From the NCBI RefSeq assembly GCF_021531375.1, contig NZ_JADYTU010000017.1:1-43821 (forward strand): a DNA stretch of 43,821 nt, read 5' to 3'. This DNA is from Pseudoflavonifractor phocaeensis (lineage in GTDB: Bacteria; Bacillota; Clostridia; Oscillospirales; Oscillospiraceae). A program made the position numbers and the translations under genes. The notes beneath the pieces were generated by a model. It was not told the origin of the DNA. It saw only the letters and a list, made by a program, of their open reading frames with translations, and did not search any database. Positions 40,841 to 43,821 of the stretch are shown piece after piece; the stretch's first letter is position 1; every line of letters starts with the position of its first letter.

Positions 40841-42835
40841 ATGGATCAATACATCGGTAAATTACTCGACAACCGATATGAGATTTTGGAGGTCATCGGC
40901 ACCGGCGGCATGGCCCGGGTCTATAAGGCCCGCTGCCACCGGCTGAACCGGCTGGTGGCCGTCAAGATCCTGCGGGAGGACCTGGCCCAGGACGCCGAGT
41001 TCCGCCGCCGCTTCCACGACGAGTCCCAGGCCGTTGCCATGCTGTCCCACCCCAATATCGTGGCGGTGTACGACGTGAGCCGGTCCTCGGAGCTGGAGTA
41101 TATCGTCATGGAGCTGATTGACGGCATCACCCTGAAGCAGTACATGCAGAAGAAGGGGAACAAGCTCAACTGGCGGGAGGCCCTCCATTTTATCACCCAG
41201 ATCGTCAAGGCCCTGGGCCACGCCCACAGCCGGGGCATTATCCACCGGGACATCAAACCCCACAATGTGATGGTCCTCCGGGACGGCAGCGTGAAGGTGG
41301 CCGACTTCGGCATTGCCCGGGTGGCCTCCGGCGGCCACAGTACCCTGACCCAGGAGGCCCTGGGCTCCGTCCACTATATTTCCCCGGAGCAGGCCCGGGG
41401 CAGCCATATCGACGCCCGGTCCGACCTGTACTCCGCCGGTGTGGTCCTCTATGAGATGATCACCGGCCGCCTGCCCTTTGAGGGGGACACCCCTGTGTCC
41501 GTGGCCATCCAGCACATCAACTCCATTCCCCTGTCTCCCCGGGAAATCGACCCATCCATTCCCGAGGCGCTGGAGGAGATCACCATGCGGGCCATGGCCC
41601 CCAACCCGGACAACCGGTACTCCTCCGCCGACGAGATGCTGGCTGATCTGGAGGAGTTCCGCAAGAACCCCAACATCAACTTTGACTATGACCTCAACGA
41701 GTTCCTGCCCGAGGAGGAGCCCGATGAGGATAAGACCCGCATCCGCCCGGCGGCGCATATCCACGCTGCCGGCGAGACCCCGGACCGGTCCCGGGGCGCC
41801 CGTCCCAGCGCCGGCAGACATGTCCAGCGCTATGAGCCGGAGGAAGAGGAGGAGCGACGGGGCGGTTCTCCCTGGGTCATCGTGGCCTGTGTGGCGGCGG
41901 TGCTGCTCTTTGTGGTCGGGGTGTTCTATTTCCTGTTCCACACCTTCTTCTCCGGTATCTTCGCTCCGATGGAGACCTATCCCGTGCCGGACCTGTTGGG
42001 CAAGAGCTATGAGCAGGTCCAACAGGATACAGACCTGCTGGGCCGGTTTACCTTGGTGTTGGGAGAGACGGTGGAGGACGACGCTGAGGCGGGCACCATC
42101 CTGAAGCAGGACCCGGCCGGAGGCAGCAATGTGGGCGGCTCCGTCACCAAGATCACCGTCACCGTCAGCGGCGGACCCAATGTGGTCCATATGCCTGACC
42201 TGTACAACAAGGAATACCGCGACGCCTTCATCACCCTGGACAAGCTGAAGCTGAAATATTCCACATCCTATGAGAACCATGAGGAGATCGCCGCCAACCA
42301 CGTCATCTCCTTCACCCCCCTGGCGGACACCCCCGTGGCCCCGGGCACCGAGGTGCAGCTGGTCATCAGCCTGGGTCCGGAGAAGAAGACCTTCCCCATG
42401 CCCAGTCTGTTGAATCAGACCTTGGAGAAGGCCTTGAGCGACATTCGGACTCTGAACCTGGAGCAGGGCGCTGTGGACGAGGTCTATGACGACACGGTGG
42501 AGGCCGGCAAGGTGGTGGGCCAGTATCCCGTTCCCACCACCGAGGTGGAGGAGGGCACCAAGGTCAACCTCCAGGTCAGCAAGGGGCCCGATCCCTCCAG
42601 CCAGCAGCCCCAGAATGTCACCAAGATCGTGGATATCGCCTTGCCCGACTCGGGCGGCCCGGTCAATGTCCAGGTCATGATGGACGGCCAGGTCGTCTAC
42701 GCCAAGGACGTGGACACCGCCATGGAGCTGTACGTCTCCGTCACGGTCACCGCTCCGGCGGGGGAGACCAAGACTCTGTCCGTCTATTTTGACGGCGTCC
42801 TGGCCAGCAGCCCCACCGTGGAGTTTACGCCATGA
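40841..42835 (+). CDS. prkC: PASTA-domain Ser/Thr protein kinase (PrkC/Stk1)
   Basis: A membrane kinase that senses muropeptides and controls growth, division and, in Bacillus, spore germination. Residues ~10-270 are the kinase domain (GTGGMARVYKA glycine loop, VAVKIL lysine, HRDIKPHN catalytic loop, VADFGIA). A basic/acidic linker leads to a transmembrane helix at about 345-365, then three extracellular PASTA repeats (each ending in a V-x-V/S-x-GP type motif) and a C-terminal Ig-like beta domain of about 60 residues. 664 residues; the site GGAGG is 10 nt from the ATG. It overlaps rsgA by ATGA. Confidence 0.97.
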   Translation: MDQYIGKLLDNRYEILEVIGTGGMARVYKARCHRLNRLVAVKILREDLAQDAEFRRRFHDESQAVAMLSHPNIVAVYDVSRSSELEYIVMELIDGITLKQYMQKKGNKLNWREALHFITQIVKALGHAHSRGIIHRDIKPHNVMVLRDGSVKVADFGIARVASGGHSTLTQEALGSVHYISPEQARGSHIDARSDLYSAGVVLYEMITGRLPFEGDTPVSVAIQHINSIPLSPREIDPSIPEALEEITMRAMAPNPDNRYSSADEMLADLEEFRKNPNINFDYDLNEFLPEEEPDEDKTRIRPAAHIHAAGETPDRSRGARPSAGRHVQRYEPEEEEERRGGSPWVIVACVAAVLLFVVGVFYFLFHTFFSGIFAPMETYPVPDLLGKSYEQVQQDTDLLGRFTLVLGETVEDDAEAGTILKQDPAGGSNVGGSVTKITVTVSGGPNVVHMPDLYNKEYRDAFITLDKLKLKYSTSYENHEEIAANHVISFTPLADTPVAPGTEVQLVISLGPEKKTFPMPSLLNQTLEKALSDIRTLNLEQGAVDEVYDDTVEAGKVVGQYPVPTTEVEEGTKVNLQVSKGPDPSSQQPQNVTKIVDIALPDSGGPVNVQVMMDGQVVYAKDVDTAMELYVSVTVTAPAGETKTLSVYFDGVLASSPTVEFTP

Positions 42836-43725
42836 GCAGGGAAGGGACCATCATGAAAGCCCTCAGCGGCTTCTACTATGTGGACGACGGCCAGAGCATG
42901 ACGGCCTGCCGGGGCCGGGGCAAGCTGCGCCATGAGAAGGTCACCCCTCTGGTGGGCGACCGGGTGCGCTTCACCCCCCAAGGGGACGGCAGCGGCAGCC
43001 TGGACGAGATCCTGCCCCGGAAGAACCAGTTTTTCCGGCCGGCGGTGGCCAACATCGACCAGCTGGTCATCATCGCCTCTGAGGCCATCCCTGTCACCGA
43101 CCCGTTCCTCATTGACCGGGTGGCGGCCATCGCTGAGAGCCGCGGCTGTGACTGCATCATCTGCGTCAACAAGTGCGACCTGGCCGACGGGGAGTCTCTG
43201 GCCGCCATCTACCGGGCGGCGGGCTTTCGCACCCTGCGGGTCAGCGCCGAGACCGGGGAGGGTATCGACAGCCTGCGGGAACTGATATCCGAAAAGGTAT
43301 CCGCCTTTACGGGGAACTCCGGCGTAGGGAAATCCAGCATTTTGAATGCCCTGGACCCCCGGTTTTCCCTGGCTACCGGAGACGTGAGCCAGAAGCTGGG
43401 CCGGGGCCGGCACACCACCCGCCATGTGGAGCTGCTTCGGCTGTCCTGCGGGGCCCTGGTGGCCGACACCCCCGGTTTTTCCTCCTTCGATGTGGACCGG
43501 ATGGAGCTGGCCCGGGCAGAGGAACTGCAGCATGCCTTCCGGGAGTTTGGACCCTATCTGGATCAATGCCGTTTTCAGGACTGCGCCCATGTGAAGGAGA
43601 AGGGCTGCGCCGTGCTGGAGGCTCTGGCCCAGGGAAAAATCCAGCCCACCCGGCACCAGAGCTATGTCCGCCTGTATGAGCAGGCCAAGGCCATTCCCGA
43701 CTGGGAGCGGCGGAAAGGTCAATAA
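42832..43725 (+). CDS. rsgA: Ribosome small subunit GTPase RsgA
   Basis: A circularly permuted GTPase that helps 30S subunit maturation. The N-terminal OB fold (residues 1-65), then G4 CVNKCD, G5 VSAETGEG, G1 GNSGVGKSS, G2 (RGRHTTRHV) and G3 DTPGF, and a C-terminal zinc site (C-x5-C-x-H-x5-C, from CRFQDCAHVKEKGC). 297 residues. The gene ends the conserved cluster here. The last 96 bp (43726-43821) hold no identifiable gene; a purine-rich AGCGGAGAG at the very end may be the ribosome-binding site of the next gene (rpe is typical). Confidence 0.96.
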   Translation: MSREGTIMKALSGFYYVDDGQSMTACRGRGKLRHEKVTPLVGDRVRFTPQGDGSGSLDEILPRKNQFFRPAVANIDQLVIIASEAIPVTDPFLIDRVAAIAESRGCDCIICVNKCDLADGESLAAIYRAAGFRTLRVSAETGEGIDSLRELISEKVSAFTGNSGVGKSSILNALDPRFSLATGDVSQKLGRGRHTTRHVELLRLSCGALVADTPGFSSFDVDRMELARAEELQHAFREFGPYLDQCRFQDCAHVKEKGCAVLEALAQGKIQPTRHQSYVRLYEQAKAIPDWERRKGQ

Positions 43726-43821
43726 AAGCACCCCAAATTCCCGAACCGTGAACAGCCCCAGATTGTGCGGACAGCACAAAAAGATCCCCTGGTAGGAAAA
43801 GATTAAGTTTTAAGCGGAGAG

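Overview
The window is chromosomal DNA from a GC-rich, low-redundancy anaerobic Firmicute. The best fit is a spore-forming Clostridia of the Oscillospiraceae (Flavonifractor/Pseudoflavonifractor-like). The evidence is gene order (scpA-scpB-DUF2953-gerW-D,D-carboxypeptidase-rluB; cmk-plsC-ispH/S1; yicC-remA-gmk-rpoZ-priA-def-fmt-rsmB-rlmN-prpC-prkC-rsgA), the IspH-ribosomal protein S1 fusion, AddA rather than RecB, sporulation-linked proteins (YlmC/YmxH, GerW) and anaerobic redox genes (FprA flavodiiron protein, rubredoxin, Na+ decarboxylase beta subunit). The species call is inference; no rRNA or tRNA gene was seen.

Layout. 1-95: edge of a dispersed GC-rich repeat. 96-3964: addA, convergent with a PRC-barrel YlmC-like gene. 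4042-7601 (minus): three-gene betaine/choline-type ABC importer with its own promoter, a ~200-nt structured leader and a terminator. 7756-9021: membrane glycosyltransferase. 9074-10570 (minus): fprA plus a 40-aa rubredoxin. 10696-13219: trmD, a DegV protein and an HD-domain protein. 13314-14908: a promoter, structured leader and perfect-palindrome terminator ahead of a Na+-pumping decarboxylase beta subunit and a 42-aa OadG-like partner. 14914-16612 (minus): DUF6514-like protein, then DUF951 and a radical SAM protein behind a perfect consensus promoter. 16696-21252: chromosome condensation, sporulation and cell-wall operon ending in rluB. 21375-26857: RpiR-type regulator, BaiN-like flavoprotein, cmk, plsC and ispH-S1. 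26977-31189: c-di-AMP operon (cdaA-cdaR) running into rseC, DUF5685 and a cysteine-tailed J-protein. 31232-43725: the conserved translation/phosphosignalling cluster from yicC to rsgA, interrupted at 37244-37640 by the repeat element.

The genes are mostly housekeeping and densely packed: about ten neighbouring pairs overlap as ATGA, GTGA or TTGA, implying translational coupling. The most interesting signals are (i) a leader resembling the yybP-ykoY Mn2+ riboswitch with an intrinsic terminator before a Na+ decarboxylase subunit, (ii) DUF5685 carrying two Asp-rich motifs like those of squalene/phytoene synthases, within a run of three cysteine-rich proteins in the c-di-AMP operon, (iii) probable non-standard start codons on scpB (ATC) and rluB (ACG), (iv) an internal ribosome-binding site and codon-usage switch exactly at the IspH/S1 junction, and (v) the multi-hairpin intergenic repeat. 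I saw no CRISPR array, prophage, transposase or obvious defence system.
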